Assembly (NCBI RefSeq): GCF_014649995.1
Contig: NZ_BMUC01000001.1
Coordinates: 1,150,070-1,189,474 of the forward strand
From: Streptomyces griseoflavus
GTDB taxonomy: Bacteria > Actinomycetota > Actinomycetes > Streptomycetales > Streptomycetaceae
Reading direction: 5' to 3'
Length of the DNA: 39,405 nt
A model generated the notes under the pieces. It made no database searches and was not told where the DNA came from. It saw only the letters and a list, made by a program, of their open reading frames with translations. Shown piece after piece: positions 1 to 8,534 of the stretch; the first letter of the stretch is position 1, and each line of letters begins with the position of its first letter. Made by a program: the position numbers and the translations under genes.

Positions 1-582
1 CACCTGGTCCGGGGCGAACACCTCGTGGACGATCGCGTTCAGCTCCTCGGCCGACTTCAGGTCGTGACCGAACGGCTTCTCGATCACCGCGCGCCGCCAG
101 GACCCGTCGGTCTGGTCGGCCAGCCCGTGCCGCTTCAGCTGCTGGATGACCACCGGGAAGGAACGCGGCGGCACCGACAGGTAGAAGGCGAAGTTGCCGC
201 CCGTGCCCTGCGCCTTGTCCAGCTCCTCGATCGTGGCGCGCAGCCGCTCGAACGACTCGTCGTCGTCGAAGGTGCCCTGCACGAAACGCATGCCCTGGAT
301 GAGCTGCTGCCAGACCTCCTCGCGGAAGGGGGTGCGGGCGTGCTCCTTGACCGCGTCGTGCACCTCCTGGGCGAAGTCCTCGTTCGCCCACTCCCGGCGG
401 GCGAAGCCCACCAGCGAGAAGCCCGGCGGCAGCAGCCCCCGGTTGGCGAGGTCGTACACGGCCGGCATGAGCTTCTTGCGCGACAGGTCACCCGTGACGC
501 CGAAGATGACCAGGCCCGACGGCCCCGCGATGCGCGGGAGCCGCCGGTCCGCCGGGTCACGCAGCGGATTGCTGCTCGACAA
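1..582 (-). CDS. zwf: Glucose-6-phosphate dehydrogenase, N-terminal part (runs off the left edge)
   Basis: Oxidises glucose 6-phosphate to 6-phosphogluconolactone with reduction of NAD(P)+, the entry step of the oxidative pentose phosphate pathway (cytosolic). The visible 194 codons begin MSSSNPLRDPADRRLPRIAG. The N-terminal Rossmann motif GVTGDLSRKKLMPAVYD follows at about residues 28-44. Near the left edge is the family signature VIEKPFGHD, which carries the substrate-contacting lysine. The start is a TTG at 582-580, chosen because GGAGGG lies 8 bases upstream, inside the last codons of tal, and because the sequence from MSSSNPL onward is family-like. Only 4 bases separate it from the tal stop, so it is co-transcribed with tkt and tal. 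The rest of the protein is outside the window. Confidence 0.95.
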   Translation of the reverse strand, partial: MSSSNPLRDPADRRLPRIAGPSGLVIFGVTGDLSRKKLMPAVYDLANRGLLPPGFSLVGFARREWANEDFAQEVHDAVKEHARTPFREEVWQQLIQGMRFVQGTFDDDESFERLRATIEELDKAQGTGGNFAFYLSVPPRSFPVVIQQLKRHGLADQTDGSWRRAVIEKPFGHDLKSAEELNAIVHEVFAPDQV

Positions 583-586
583 GGTT

Positions 587-1705
587 TCAGCCCTCCGAAG
601 GGGCGAGGCGCTGGAGCTCCGCCTCGGTCGACTTCAGCAGGTCGTTCCAGGAGCCCTCGAACTTGTCGACGCCCTCGTCCTCCAGAAGCCGGACCACCTC
701 GTCGTAGGGGATGCCGAGCGCCTCGACCGCGTCGAGGTCGGCGCGCGCCTGCTCGTAGGTGCCCGCGACGGCGTTGCCCCGGATCTCGCCCTTCTCCTCG
801 GTGGCGAACAGCGTCGCCTCCGGCATGGTGTTCACCGTGTTGGGCGCCACCAGCTCGTCCACGTACATCGTGGCCTTGTACGCCTTGTCCTTCACACCGG
901 TCGACGCCCACAGCGGACGCTGCTTGTTGGCGCCCTCGCGCTCCAGCGCCGCCCAGCGGTCGGTGGCGAAGACCTCCTCGTACGCCTGGTAGGCCAGCCG
1001 GGCGTTGGCGATGGCGGCCTTGCCGCGCAGCGCCTTGGCCTCGTCGGTGCCGAGCGCGTCGATCCGCTTGTCGATCTCGGTGTCCACGCGGGACACGAAG
1101 AAGGACGCCACGGAGTGGATCTTCGACAGGTCCAGGCCGCGCTCCCTGGCCTTCTCCAGGCCGGTCAGGAACGCGTCCATGACCTTGCGGTAGCGCTCCA
1201 GGGAGAAGATCAACGTCACGTTGACGCTGATGCCCAGACCGATCGTCTCGGCGATCGCCGGGATGCCGGCCTCGGTCGCCGGGATCTTGATCAGCGTGTT
1301 GGGCCGGTCCACCAGCCAGGCCAGCTGCTTGGCCTCGGCGACCGTCGCGCGGGTGTCGTGCGCCAGACGCGGGTCGACCTCGATCGACACGCGGCCGTCA
1401 CGGCCGTCGGTGGCGTCGAAGACCGGGCGCAGGATGTCGGCGGCGTCCCGGACGTCCGCCGTGGTGATCATGCGGATGGCCTCTTCGACGGTGACCTTGC
1501 GGGCGGCCAGGTCGGTCAGCTGCGTGTCGTAGCCGTCGCCCTCCGAGATCGCCTTCTGGAAGATCGTCGGGTTGGTGGTGACGCCCACGACGTGCTGCTG
1601 GTCCATCAGCTCGGCGAGGTTGCCGGACGTGATCCGCTTGCGCGACAGGTCGTCCAGCCAGATCGCGACGCCCTCGTCGGAAAGGCGCTTCAGTGCGTCT
1701 GTCAT
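587..1705 (-). CDS. tal: Transaldolase
   Basis: Moves a dihydroxyacetone unit from sedoheptulose 7-phosphate to glyceraldehyde 3-phosphate in the non-oxidative pentose phosphate pathway. The product is 372 residues, the usual size for the actinobacterial form. The N-terminal strand signature [13 protein letters not shown] is at residues 41-53. The Schiff-base lysine is in [10 protein letters not shown] (Lys140). The sequence [12 protein letters not shown] follows the same barrel order as other transaldolases. The ATG at 1705 lies 36 bases after the tkt stop, and GGAGATGGAAATTCC stands just before it. It sits between tkt and zwf in one minus-strand operon, so the oxidative and non-oxidative branches are expressed together. 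Confidence 0.97.
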   Translation of the reverse strand: MTDALKRLSDEGVAIWLDDLSRKRITSGNLAELMDQQHVVGVTTNPTIFQKAISEGDGYDTQLTDLAARKVTVEEAIRMITTADVRDAADILRPVFDATDGRDGRVSIEVDPRLAHDTRATVAEAKQLAWLVDRPNTLIKIPATEAGIPAIAETIGLGISVNVTLIFSLERYRKVMDAFLTGLEKARERGLDLSKIHSVASFFVSRVDTEIDKRIDALGTDEAKALRGKAAIANARLAYQAYEEVFATDRWAALEREGANKQRPLWASTGVKDKAYKATMYVDELVAPNTVNTMPEATLFATEEKGEIRGNAVAGTYEQARADLDAVEALGIPYDEVVRLLEDEGVDKFEGSWNDLLKSTEAELQRLAPSEG

Positions 1706-1741
1706 GGAAATTCCATCTCCTACGTGTGTCGTTGGTGAGCG

Positions 1742-3829
1742 TCAGCGCCGGGCCGCGGCGATCGATTCCCGGGCGGCGGCCGCCACGTTCTCGGCGGTGA
1801 AGCCGAACTCCTCGAACAGCACCTTGCCGTCGGCGGAGGCACCGAAGTGCTCCAGGGAGACGATGCGGCCGGCGTCTCCGACGTACTTGTGCCAGGTGAG
1901 GCCGATCCCCGCCTCGACGGCCACGCGCGCCTTCACGGAGGGCGGCAGGACGCTGTCCCGGTACCCCTGGTCCTGCTCCTCGAACCACTCCACGGACGGC
2001 ATCGACACCACGCGCGTGGGCACACCGCCGGCCTGGAGCCGCTCCCGCGCCTCCACGGCGACGTGCACCTCGGAACCGGTCGCGATCAGGACGACCTCGG
2101 GCGCACCGCCCTCGGCCTCGAACAGCACGTAACCGCCGCGCGCCGCGTCCTCGTTCGGCTCGTACGTCGGCACGCCCTGGCGGGTCAGCGCCAGACCGTG
2201 CGGGGTGCCCTTGCCGAACTCCTTCGTCCAGCGGGTGAGGATCTCCCGCCAGGCGATCGCGGTCTCGTTGGCGTCCGCCGGGCGGACGACGTTCAGACCC
2301 GGGATGGCGCGCAGCGAGGCCAGGTGCTCGACCGGCTGGTGCGTCGGGCCGTCCTCGCCCAGACCGATGGAGTCGTGCGTCCACACGTACGTCACCGGCA
2401 GGTGCATCAGCGCCGACAGCCGCACCGCGTTGCGCATGTAGTCGGAGAACACCAGGAAGGTGCCGGCGTAGATGCGGGTGTTGCCGTGCAGCGCGATGCC
2501 GTTCATCTCCGCGGCCATGGCGTGCTCGCGGATGCCGAAGTGGATCGTGCGCCCGTACGGGTCCGCCTCCGGCAGCGGGTTGCCCGCCGGGAGGAACGAC
2601 GACGTCTTGTCGATCGTGGTGTTGTTGGAGCCCGCCAGGTCGGCCGAGCCGCCCCACAGCTCCGGCACCACCGCGCCGAGCGCCTGGAGCACCTTGCCGG
2701 ACGCGGCACGGGTGGCGACACCCTTGCCCGGCTCGAAGACCGGGATGGACTCCTGCCAGCCCTTGGGCAGCTCGCCCGCGGCGATCCGGTCGTACTCGGC
2801 GGCGCGCTCGGGGTTGTTGTCCCGCCACTGCTGGTAGGACTTCTCCCACACGGCACGGGCCGCCCGGCCCCGCTCCAGCGCCTTGCGGGTGTGGCCGATG
2901 ACCTCGTCGGTGACCTCGAAGGTCTGCTCCGGGTCGAAGCCGAGGACGCGCTTGGTGGCGGCGACCTCGTCGTCGCCCAGCGCCGAACCGTGCGACGCCT
3001 CGGTGTTCTGCGCGTTCGGGGCGGGCCAGGCGATGATCGAGCGCAAGGCGATGAAGGACGGCTTGTCCGTGACCTTCTTCGCCTCCTGGATCGCGTCGTA
3101 GATCGCGTGCGGGTCCAGGTCGCCGTCCGGCTTGGGGGCGACCCGCTGCACGTGCCAGCCGTACGCCTCGTACCGCTTGACGGTGTCCTCCGAGACGGCC
3201 GTCTCGGTGTCGCCCTCGATGGAGATGTGGTTGTCGTCCCACAGCAGCACCAGGTTGCCCAGCTTCTGGTGCCCGGCCATCGAGGACGCCTCGGCGGAGA
3301 TGCCCTCCTGGAGGCAGCCGTCACCGGCGACGCAGTAGACGAAGTGGTCGAACGGGGACTCGCCCTCGGCGGCCTCCGGGTCGAACAGGCCGCGCTCGTA
3401 GCGGGCGGCCATCGCCATGCCCACGGCGTTGGCGACACCCTGGCCCAGCGGCCCGGTCGTGGTCTCCACGCCCGTGGTGTGGCCGTACTCCGGGTGGCCC
3501 GGCGTCTTCGAACCCCAGGTGCGGAACGCCTTCAGGTCGTCCAGCTCCAGGCCGAAGCCGGCCAGGTACAACTGGGTGTACAGGGTCAGGGACGAGTGAC
3601 CCGCGGACAGCACGAACCGGTCGCGCCCGACCCAGTCGGCGTCCGCCGGGTCGTGCCGCATCACCTTCTGGAAGAGGGTGTAGGCGGCAGGCGCCAGGCT
3701 CATCGCCGTACCCGGATGGCCGTTACCGACCTTCTGTACGGCATCGGCGGCCAGGACGCGGGCGGTGTCGACGGCCCGCTGGTCCAACTCGGTCCACTCG
3801 AGGTCTGTGGTGGTCGGCTGTGTGCTCAC
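1742..3829 (-). CDS. tkt: Transketolase
   Basis: Thiamine-diphosphate enzyme that transfers two-carbon ketol units between pentose and triose/tetrose phosphates. The 695-residue length is typical. In order one sees the N-terminal GNGHPGTAMSLAP with its catalytic histidine, the GHTTGVETTTGPLGQG loop, the ThDP/Mg motif starting GDGCLQEGIS and ending DDNHIS, and in the second domain the pyrimidine-binding region with THDSIGLGEDGPTHQPVEHL. The start is GTG at 3829-3827. A purine-rich GGAGAGGAG lies about 14 bases upstream, rather far for a Shine-Dalgarno site. A perfect 13-base palindrome (CCCTGAGTCAGGG, 3829-3841) covers the start. First gene of tkt-tal-zwf. Confidence 0.97.
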   Translation of the reverse strand: MSTQPTTTDLEWTELDQRAVDTARVLAADAVQKVGNGHPGTAMSLAPAAYTLFQKVMRHDPADADWVGRDRFVLSAGHSSLTLYTQLYLAGFGLELDDLKAFRTWGSKTPGHPEYGHTTGVETTTGPLGQGVANAVGMAMAARYERGLFDPEAAEGESPFDHFVYCVAGDGCLQEGISAEASSMAGHQKLGNLVLLWDDNHISIEGDTETAVSEDTVKRYEAYGWHVQRVAPKPDGDLDPHAIYDAIQEAKKVTDKPSFIALRSIIAWPAPNAQNTEASHGSALGDDEVAATKRVLGFDPEQTFEVTDEVIGHTRKALERGRAARAVWEKSYQQWRDNNPERAAEYDRIAAGELPKGWQESIPVFEPGKGVATRAASGKVLQALGAVVPELWGGSADLAGSNNTTIDKTSSFLPAGNPLPEADPYGRTIHFGIREHAMAAEMNGIALHGNTRIYAGTFLVFSDYMRNAVRLSALMHLPVTYVWTHDSIGLGEDGPTHQPVEHLASLRAIPGLNVVRPADANETAIAWREILTRWTKEFGKGTPHGLALTRQGVPTYEPNEDAARGGYVLFEAEGGAPEVVLIATGSEVHVAVEARERLQAGGVPTRVVSMPSVEWFEEQDQGYRDSVLPPSVKARVAVEAGIGLTWHKYVGDAGRIVSLEHFGASADGKVLFEEFGFTAENVAAAARESIAAARR

Positions 3830-4179
3830 CCTGAGTCAGGGCTCCTCTCCACATGCATTCGGACGGCCGGTGACTGCCCACCGGCGTGGTCGAGCCTACC
3901 CCCGTAGGACGTGCGAATTTCCGAGCCGTTCCAGAGTGCGGGCACCGCCGTGGATCCGCCTCCTGACTGGGAAGTTTCCGCATTCGGCAGATGAATACGG
4001 AGCCGCTCATCCGGGTGCTCAATCGAGCTTCGCGCCGCACCTCGGAGGGCGCGGCCCAACACGAGGCGACCCCCGCGAATGTCCGGGTCTGGGCAACGTC
4101 TACAGTGGCGTGGTACGCGCGAGCCGTTACCGCCACTTCACCTGGGCAGGCTTGCTGGGATGTCTCTGTAGGGGTGTAC
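3830..4179. other. Divergent intergenic region between tkt and ctaB
   Basis: This 350-base stretch separates divergent genes and must hold both promoters. On the minus strand TAGGCT at 3898-3893 could be a -10 for tkt, and on the plus strand TACAGT at 4101-4106 could be a -10 for ctaB. Neither has a convincing -35 partner. An open frame continues upstream of ctaB to 3991, but its translation (arginine-rich, no family pattern) looks non-coding. No RNA gene or repeat was recognised. Confidence 0.4.
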
Positions 4180-5127
4180 GTGACGGCCGTTGAATCCCGT
4201 CCAGCGGGAGTGCTGGGTAGCAGTCAGAGCACCGCACATCGGCCGTTCGGGGCCCGTCTGATGGCATTCGTGGCCCTCACCAAGCCGCGGATCATCGAAC
4301 TGCTGCTCATCACCACCGTCCCGGTGATGTTCCTGGCGGAGCGGGGCGTGCCCGACCTGACGCTGGTGCTGCTGACCTGCGTCGGCGGCTACCTCTCGGC
4401 GGGCGGCGCCAACGCGCTGAACATGTACATCGACCGGGACATCGACGCGCTGATGGACCGCACCTCGCAGCGCCCCCTGGTGACCGGCATGGTCAGCCCG
4501 CGCGAGTGCCTGGCCTTCGGCATCGGTCTGGCGGTCGTGTCGACCCTGCTGTTCGGCCTCACCGTCAACTGGCTCTCGGCCTGGCTCTCCCTCGGCGCGC
4601 TCCTCTTCTACGTCGTCGTCTACACGATGATCCTCAAGCGGCGCACGTCGCAGAACATCGTGTGGGGCGGCATCGCCGGCTGCATGCCGGTACTGATCGG
4701 CTGGTCCGCGGTCACCAACTCGATGGCGTGGGCGCCGGTCATCCTCTTCCTCGTCATCTTCTTCTGGACGCCGCCGCACTACTGGCCGCTGTCCATGAAG
4801 GTGAAGGACGACTACGCGCGCGTCGGCGTGCCGATGCTGCCGGTCATCGCCGGCAACAAGGCGGTCGCCAAGCAGATCGTGCTCTACAGCTGGGTCATGG
4901 TCGGTGTGTCCCTGCTGCTCACCCCGCTCGGCTACACCGGCTGGTTCTACACGGCCGTCGCCCTCGCGGCGGGCGGCTGGTGGCTGTGGGAGGCCCACGC
5001 GCTGCTGAACCGCGCGAAGGCCGAGGTGACCGGCGGCAAGCTCAAGGAGATGCGCCTCTTCCACTGGTCCATCACCTACGTGTCGCTGCTCTTCGTCGCC
5101 GTCGCGGTGGACCCCTTCCTGCGGTGA
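4180..5127 (+). CDS. ctaB: Protohaem IX farnesyltransferase (haem O synthase)
   Basis: Integral membrane UbiA-family prenyltransferase that attaches a farnesyl group to haem B, giving haem O for cytochrome oxidase. From the GTG at 4180 it is 315 residues. The first helix region starts [20 protein letters not shown]. The aspartate-rich Mg/diphosphate motif [15 protein letters not shown] is present, and a second family motif, [19 protein letters not shown], lies in the middle. Strongly hydrophobic helices fill the remainder. I chose GTG 4180 because TAGGGG lies just upstream; GTG 4174 is an in-frame alternative without a good ribosome site. Together with ctaA at 7456-8481 it supplies haem A. 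Confidence 0.95.
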   Translation: MTAVESRPAGVLGSSQSTAHRPFGARLMAFVALTKPRIIELLLITTVPVMFLAERGVPDLTLVLLTCVGGYLSAGGANALNMYIDRDIDALMDRTSQRPLVTGMVSPRECLAFGIGLAVVSTLLFGLTVNWLSAWLSLGALLFYVVVYTMILKRRTSQNIVWGGIAGCMPVLIGWSAVTNSMAWAPVILFLVIFFWTPPHYWPLSMKVKDDYARVGVPMLPVIAGNKAVAKQIVLYSWVMVGVSLLLTPLGYTGWFYTAVALAAGGWWLWEAHALLNRAKAEVTGGKLKEMRLFHWSITYVSLLFVAVAVDPFLR

Positions 5128-5146
5128 CCGCCGCCTGACACACCGC

Positions 5147-5186
5147 ACGGGCGGGGCACGTGGCCAAGGCCACGGACCCCGCCCGT
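5147..5186 (+). terminator. Stem-loop terminator after ctaB
   Basis: ACGGGCGGGG (5147-5156) pairs with CCCCGCCCGT (5177-5186). Inside a 2x2 mismatch, CGTGGCC (5159-5165) faces GGCCACG (5168-5174). It starts 20 bases after the ctaB stop. No U-tract follows, as is usual for Streptomyces terminators. Confidence 0.7.
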
Positions 5187-5221
5187 CGCCGTTCGATCTA
5201 CCCGTCGGTAGCATCCTGTTC

Positions 5222-5554
5222 ATGGCAGACACGCAGCAGGTGGACCCGAAGGCCGAGAAGAAGGCGGCTCGGCTCGCCCAGCAGATCGGCGGCTTCGCCA
5301 GGACGCACGGCGGCGCCGAGGGCCAGGTCGCGTACCTCGGTGAGCGCGGCGCCCGGATCGTCCTCGTCGGCGAGGACGGCGCGTGGGGCGACGTCTTCGC
5401 CCCCTCGATGGACATCGCCCGCAAGGCCGTCGAGAAGGCGGGCATCACCGTCCACGAGGACTTCGACGGCGAGTTCGCGGCGAAGGTGCGGACGGGCCCG
5501 TACGAGTGGTCCCGGATGGCCGGGATCCAGGTCGGCGGCCCCTCCAACGACTGA
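5222..5554 (+). CDS. Small conserved protein of unknown function
   Basis: A 110-residue soluble protein that I do not recognise beyond a general impression of a conserved Streptomyces protein. It has a lysine/alanine-rich N-terminus (VDPKAEKKAARLAQQIGGF), then a compact alpha/beta pattern (AYLGERGARIVLVGEDGAWGD), and ends in VGGPSND. There are no membrane segments, no cysteines and no metal motif. Codon use matches its neighbours and the ATG is the only sensible start. It stands alone between the ctaB terminator and the amidohydrolase gene, on the same strand as both. Confidence 0.75.
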   Translation: MADTQQVDPKAEKKAARLAQQIGGFARTHGGAEGQVAYLGERGARIVLVGEDGAWGDVFAPSMDIARKAVEKAGITVHEDFDGEFAAKVRTGPYEWSRMAGIQVGGPSND

Positions 5555-5638
5555 ACCCGCCGAGGGCAACACCTACGCGCCGGTTCACCCGTTAGGACCT
5601 GTAGGCAGTGACAGCGTCCACACGGGGAGAGCCCGGAG

Positions 5639-6745
5639 ATGATCGACCCGCCGTCCCTCGTGGACCAGCACTGCCACGGCGTGCTGCGCACCGAGCTGGG
5701 CCTCGGCACCTTCGAGGCCCAGCTGGCCCGCACCGAGGGGCCGCCCGCCCCCGGCACCACCCTGTTCGACACCCAGACCGGGTTCGCCGTACGCCGCTGG
5801 TGCCCGCCCCTGCTCGGCCTGGAGCCGCACTGCCCGCCCGCGAGGTATCTCGCCCGGCGCCGTGAACTGGGCGGCATCGAGGCCGGGCGCCGGCTGCTGC
5901 GGGGCAGCGGCGTCACCGCCTACCTCGTCGACACCGGCCTGCCCGACGACCTCACCGGGCCCGGCGAGCTGGGCCTGGCGGGGGACGCGGACGCGCACGA
6001 GATCGTCCGCCTGGAGCAGCTCGCCGAACAGGTCGCCGACACCTCCGGCACCGTCGGCTCGTTCCTCGCCAACCTCGCCGAGTCCGTGCACGGAGCCGCC
6101 GCCCACGCGGTCGCCTTCACCTCTGTCGCCGGGCTCCGCCACGGACCGGCCCTCGCCCCCGAACCGCCGGGCGCCGGGGAGGTGCGCGGTGCGGCGGGAC
6201 GCTGGCTGGCCGGACGCAGGGCCGGGGACGAGCTGAGCGACCCGGTGCTGCTGCGGCACCTGCTGTGGATCGCGGTCGCCTCGGGCCTGCCCCTCCAGCT
6301 GCACACCGGTCTCGGCGCGCCGGGCGCCGGCGTCGACCGCACCGACCCCGTCCTGCTGACCGGCTTCGTGCGGGCCACCGCGGGGCTGCGCACCGACCTC
6401 GTCCTGCTGCACGGCTACCCGTACCACCGGCACGCCGCCCACCTGGCCGGTGTCTTCCCGCACGTCTACGCCGACTGCGGGGCCGCGCTGGTGCGCACCG
6501 GCGCCCGCGCGGCGACCGTCCTCGCGGAGGTGCTGGAACTGGCCCCCTTCGGCAAGGTCCTCTTCTCCAGCGGCGCCCGGGGCCTGCCCGAGCTGCACGT
6601 GGTCGGCGCCCACCTGTTCCGCGAGGCGCTCGACCGGGTGCTCGGCACCTGGGTCACGGAAGGGGCGTGGTCGCTCGACGACGCCCGGCGGGTGGCGGAC
6701 CTGATCGCCGCGGGCAACGCGCGGCGGGTGTACGGGCTGGGGTGA
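5639..6745 (+). CDS. Amidohydrolase-family (TIM-barrel) protein
   Basis: A 368-residue protein of the amidohydrolase_2 / FluG N-terminal type. The strand-1 metal motif is DQHCHG (His11, His13). Later strands carry LQLHTG and LLHGYPYHRHAAHLAG, both with histidines expected at the metal site. Towards the C-terminus FSSGARGLPELH is where this family normally has an aspartate (S-D-A); here residue 312 is glycine, so the metal site may be altered. GGGGAG lies 9 bases before the ATG. It is followed 18 bases later by a nucleotidyltransferase gene on the same strand, probably one transcript. The substrate is unknown. Confidence 0.8.
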   Translation: MIDPPSLVDQHCHGVLRTELGLGTFEAQLARTEGPPAPGTTLFDTQTGFAVRRWCPPLLGLEPHCPPARYLARRRELGGIEAGRRLLRGSGVTAYLVDTGLPDDLTGPGELGLAGDADAHEIVRLEQLAEQVADTSGTVGSFLANLAESVHGAAAHAVAFTSVAGLRHGPALAPEPPGAGEVRGAAGRWLAGRRAGDELSDPVLLRHLLWIAVASGLPLQLHTGLGAPGAGVDRTDPVLLTGFVRATAGLRTDLVLLHGYPYHRHAAHLAGVFPHVYADCGAALVRTGARAATVLAEVLELAPFGKVLFSSGARGLPELHVVGAHLFREALDRVLGTWVTEGAWSLDDARRVADLIAAGNARRVYGLG

Positions 6746-6763
6746 GGCGGGAAGGCAGAGGGG

Positions 6764-7498
6764 ATGCCGACCGACGCCTTGCTCGACCGTTTCCTCACCG
6801 CCCTGGCGCCGCTCGACCCCGTCGCGGTGTGGGCGCACGGCTCACTGGCCGGGGGCGACTACGTGGAGGGCCGCAGCGACCTGGACCTGATCGCGGTCCT
6901 CGACCACTCGGTCCGCGCGCGCACGGTGTGGCGGATCGCCCTGCTGCACGCGCGGCTGCGCGCCGAGCCGCTGGCGGGCCGGCTGCACTGCACCTACCTC
7001 ACACCGGGGACCGCCGCCGACGCCGGGCGGCACCACCTCACCTGGGCGCACCAGCGGCTGTTCCGGCGGCCGGTCACCCCGGTCACCCGCGCCGAGCTGC
7101 ACACGTTCGGCCGGGTCCTGCACGGGGCCCCGCCCGGGGACGTCCTGCCGCCGGTACCGGACGGCGAGCTCGCCGCGTTCGTGGTGCGTGACCAGCGCGA
7201 CTTCTGGCGGCGGGAGGTGGACCGGGCCGCCAACTGGACGCAGGACGTGTGGGTCGACCTGGGACTGCTGACCTTCGCCCGCGCCACCGTCACCCTGCGC
7301 GAGGGGCGCCTGATCTCCAAGCGGGAGGCCCTGGACGTCCTGCCCGGCCTCGGTGCGCCCGGCGAGGTCGTCGCGGACATCAGGAGGCGGCGCTACGACG
7401 GGGCTCCGCCGCCCGCCGGGGAGTGGGTACGGCGACGGGCCCTGCTGACCCGGGACTACCTCGGGCCGGCGATCGACGGGCTGGTGGCGGGCTCCTGA
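6764..7498 (+). CDS. Nucleotidyltransferase-fold protein
   Basis: A 244-residue protein with the nucleotidyltransferase signature near its N-terminus: HGSLAGGDYVEGRSDLDL carries the Gly26-Ser27 pair and the two metal-binding aspartates 39 and 41. The layout (catalytic domain first, helical C-terminal half with RDQRDFWRREVDRAANW) resembles aminoglycoside adenylyltransferase-like proteins. The real substrate cannot be read from sequence and a resistance role is not implied. It follows the amidohydrolase gene after 18 bases. Its 3' end overlaps the convergent ctaA gene by 43 bases. Confidence 0.75.
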   Translation: MPTDALLDRFLTALAPLDPVAVWAHGSLAGGDYVEGRSDLDLIAVLDHSVRARTVWRIALLHARLRAEPLAGRLHCTYLTPGTAADAGRHHLTWAHQRLFRRPVTPVTRAELHTFGRVLHGAPPGDVLPPVPDGELAAFVVRDQRDFWRREVDRAANWTQDVWVDLGLLTFARATVTLREGRLISKREALDVLPGLGAPGEVVADIRRRRYDGAPPPAGEWVRRRALLTRDYLGPAIDGLVAGS

Positions 7499-8481
7499 GC
7501 GGGCAGGACGGTCGTGTCCAGGGCCGTCGCCGGGCGTTCGCGCAGGGACAGCAGGACCAGGACCACCCAGATCCACATCACGCACGAGCCGAACATGTGC
7601 AGGCCGACCAGGACCTCGGGAAGGTCGGTGAAGTACTGGACGTAGCCGATGGCGCCCTGGGCGAGCAGGATCAGGAACAGCTCGCGGGTGCGGGCCAGGG
7701 GACCCCGGGGAGCGTCGACCGCCTTGAGGACGAACCACAGGGCGAACGTCAGCGTCACCACGATCCACGCCAGCACGGCGTGCAGCTTGCTGACCGTCTC
7801 CCAGTCCACCGGCATGCGCGGCACCTCGCTGGAGTCGCCCGCGTGCGGGCCGGCGCCGGTGACGACCGTGCCGACCGCGATCAGCAGCGCGGAGGCGGCC
7901 ACCATGAACCACACCAGCTGCCGCACGGCCGTACCGACCAGCGGCCGGGGCTCGCCGTCGCCCTCGCGGGTGCGCTGCCACATCACCGTCGCGACCGCGA
8001 TCAGCGCCGAGGACAGCAGGAAGTGCGCCGCGACCGTGTACGGGTTCAGGCCGACGAGGACCACGATGCCGCCGAGGATCGCGTTGCCCATGACGATCCA
8101 GAACTGCGCCCAGCCCAGCCGGGTCAGGCTGCGCCGGAACGGCTTCTGCGAGCGCGCGGCGACGATCGCCCAGCCGACGGCGGCGCACAGCACGTATGTG
8201 AGCAGGCGGTTGCCGAACTCGATGACGCCGTGCAGGCCCATCTCGCGGGTCGAGGTGATCGAGTCCTCGGTGCACTTGGGCCAGGTCGGGCAGCCCAGGC
8301 CGGATCCGGTGAGCCGGACGGCACCGCCGGTGACCACGATGACCACCGCCATGACGAGCGCGGCGAGGGCCGCCCGGCGGACGGTCCGGGGATCCGGGGT
8401 CCAGCGGGCGGCGATGAAGGCGAGGGGGTTGCGCAGGCTCGGCGGGGCGTCGGCACGGGTCACGTTTGGCACGCGTCCCAT
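7456..8481 (-). CDS. ctaA: Haem A synthase (CtaA/COX15 family)
   Basis: Membrane enzyme oxidising the C8 methyl of haem O to the formyl group of haem A. About eight hydrophobic helices are visible. The family histidines occur in four places: GLHGVIEFGNRLL, YTVAAHFLLS, SKLHAVLAW and GLHMFGSCVMW. The N-terminal GGAVRLTGSGLGCPTWPKC with two cysteines is characteristic of the actinobacterial and Bacillus form. I start at ATG 8481 (341 aa, MGRVPNVTRAD). GTG at 8472 is an alternative, and neither has a clear ribosome site. The reading frame stays open to 8613, but that extension is arginine-rich and unlikely. It is convergent with the nucleotidyltransferase gene. Confidence 0.93.
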   Translation of the reverse strand: MGRVPNVTRADAPPSLRNPLAFIAARWTPDPRTVRRAALAALVMAVVIVVTGGAVRLTGSGLGCPTWPKCTEDSITSTREMGLHGVIEFGNRLLTYVLCAAVGWAIVAARSQKPFRRSLTRLGWAQFWIVMGNAILGGIVVLVGLNPYTVAAHFLLSSALIAVATVMWQRTREGDGEPRPLVGTAVRQLVWFMVAASALLIAVGTVVTGAGPHAGDSSEVPRMPVDWETVSKLHAVLAWIVVTLTFALWFVLKAVDAPRGPLARTRELFLILLAQGAIGYVQYFTDLPEVLVGLHMFGSCVMWIWVVLVLLSLRERPATALDTTVLPAQEPATSPSIAGPR

Positions 8482-8534
8482 CGTAGGGCGCCGCTTGTGC
8501 ACGCTTTCACGAGGGTCGCCTCCGGGGTCCGTGG

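Noticed and set aside
1847-3907. 686-codon plus-strand open frame opposite tkt
   Set aside because: Mirror frame of transketolase with low-complexity Arg/Val/Leu composition; tkt motifs are all on the minus strand.
3991-4179. N-terminal extension of ctaB to an upstream ATG
   Set aside because: The added sequence lacks third-position G/C bias and any hydrophobic or family pattern; GTG 4180 has a ribosome site.
6764-7498. Aminoglycoside resistance gene
   Set aside because: Only the general nucleotidyltransferase motif is visible, in a conserved chromosomal setting; this does not support a resistance claim.
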